DNA of 31,378 bases from Bacteroidota bacterium (GTDB lineage: Bacteria > Bacteroidota > Bacteroidia > Chitinophagales > Chitinophagaceae): positions 1-31,378 of the forward strand of contig JAEZDC010000062.1 in the NCBI GenBank assembly GCA_023429825.1, in the 5' to 3' direction. Every line of letters starts with the position of its first letter. The first letter of the stretch is position 1. The notes beneath the pieces were generated by a model. It had not been told where the DNA came from. It saw only the letters and a list, made by a program, of their open reading frames with translations, and made no database searches. Both the position numbers and the translations under genes were made by a program. Positions 30,979 through 31,378 of the stretch are shown one piece after another.

Positions 30979-31378
30979 CTATTGATACGCGTAATCGGAA
31001 AGATATTCAAACTGCTTCGTCAATGCACCTTCTCTCAAAATAGTAGCTCCCTCAATCGCTTCATTTCCTCCTTTCAATATATCCGGCAATATATATTTGA
31101 TCAACTGCTCGCCAAAATACCGGCTCGCATCTTTGGGTAGTTCATTCGGAAGATTTCCTACAGCCATCACGTCAACGCTTGCTGGTAAATAGGGAGCCGT
31201 TTTTTGACCACTCATTTTATCTACTCCGTACACAGGATCTTCAATCGTTGCATCGCCCAAATTGCATGGTACACTTCCATAAGCATCATCAGTTACATCT
31301 GCAATGGTTTGAATTTTAAAGCCCGGCTTTTTTAGAGTCTGCATACTAAACAACCTGGGAACATTAGTATCCCAGAAT
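30979..31378 (-). CDS. Saccharopine-dehydrogenase/alanine-dehydrogenase-like NAD(P) oxidoreductase, C-terminal part
   Basis: The frame stays open to the right edge, so the true start is outside; the Met nearest the edge is not the start. About 132 C-terminal residues are visible. They read WDTNVPRLFSMQTLKKPGF, then IADVTDDAYGSVPCNL and ATIEDPVYGVDK. These resemble the C-terminal half of NAD+-dependent saccharopine dehydrogenase (lysine-forming) and related AlaDH/PNT-fold proteins, where CD(I/V)xxDxxGSxP and DPxYGxDP are conserved. VMAVGNLPNELPKDAS and the final helices also fit. The substrate cannot be fixed from this fragment. Confidence 0.7.
   Translation of the reverse strand, partial: FWDTNVPRLFSMQTLKKPGFKIQTIADVTDDAYGSVPCNLGDATIEDPVYGVDKMSGQKTAPYLPASVDVMAVGNLPNELPKDASRYFGEQLIKYILPDILKGGNEAIEGATILREGALTKQFEYLSDYAYQ

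Overview
The window looks like chromosomal DNA from a Bacteroidota bacterium, most likely in or near the Chitinophagaceae. The grounds are moderate-to-low GC, TAnnTTTG-type promoter boxes, weak Shine-Dalgarno signals, a B-type SdhC-SdhA-SdhB operon, a zinc-ligand-free L32, a DUF3810 membrane protein and an SPW-repeat protein. It is mostly core and metabolic DNA. I see no prophage, insertion sequence, CRISPR array, tRNA or rRNA.

Layout. 1-800: sigma-54-type response regulator (minus) running off the left edge and broken by an in-frame TAG. 1023-2121: plus-strand run of three tiny proteins (one of 32 aa with a membrane helix) and an SPW-repeat protein. 2238-4018: minus-strand nucleotidyltransferase-like protein, metallophosphoesterase and small conserved protein. 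4233-7523: large secreted Asp-box/BNR protein. 7604-9720: small minus-strand genes (49-aa basic protein, DinB-like, EF-hand, a paralogue of the 2238 gene) around a 21-bp tandem-repeat array at 8396-8701. 9885-11773: yceD-rpmF-plsX. 11874-14778: DUF3810 putative peptidase, overlapping polytopic glycosyltransferase-like protein, dcd. 14902-17439: Sfp-type phosphopantetheinyl transferase, pdhB, lipoprotein. 17440-23123: nucleotide-sugar cluster (aminotransferase, UDP-glucose dehydrogenase, UDP-xylose synthase, UDP-HexNAc dehydrogenase, RmlD). 23504-25822: tsaD and a MacB-type permease. 25959-29632: sdhCAB. 29700-31378: VOC protein, TrmN6, and the C-terminal end of a saccharopine-dehydrogenase-like oxidoreductase leaving the right edge.

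How genes work together. The sdh operon encodes succinate:quinone oxidoreductase, and pdhB encodes half of the pyruvate dehydrogenase E1. yceD-rpmF-plsX couples a ribosomal protein to phospholipid synthesis. The sugar cluster should provide UDP-glucuronate, UDP-xylose and a UDP-HexNAc-uronate, with an aminotransferase for amino-sugar formation, for a surface polysaccharide. The least explained parts are non-coding: a dispersed intergenic repeat with core GAGTGCGACGCAAC (eight copies plus an inverted half copy), the 21-bp array, a hairpin-rich 200-nt tract behind tsaD, and TAnnTTTG boxes lying directly against start codons. Among proteins, the two-gene nucleotidyltransferase/metallophosphoesterase unit and the small-protein cluster are the best candidates for an undescribed system. 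All family assignments are from reading motifs, without database searches.
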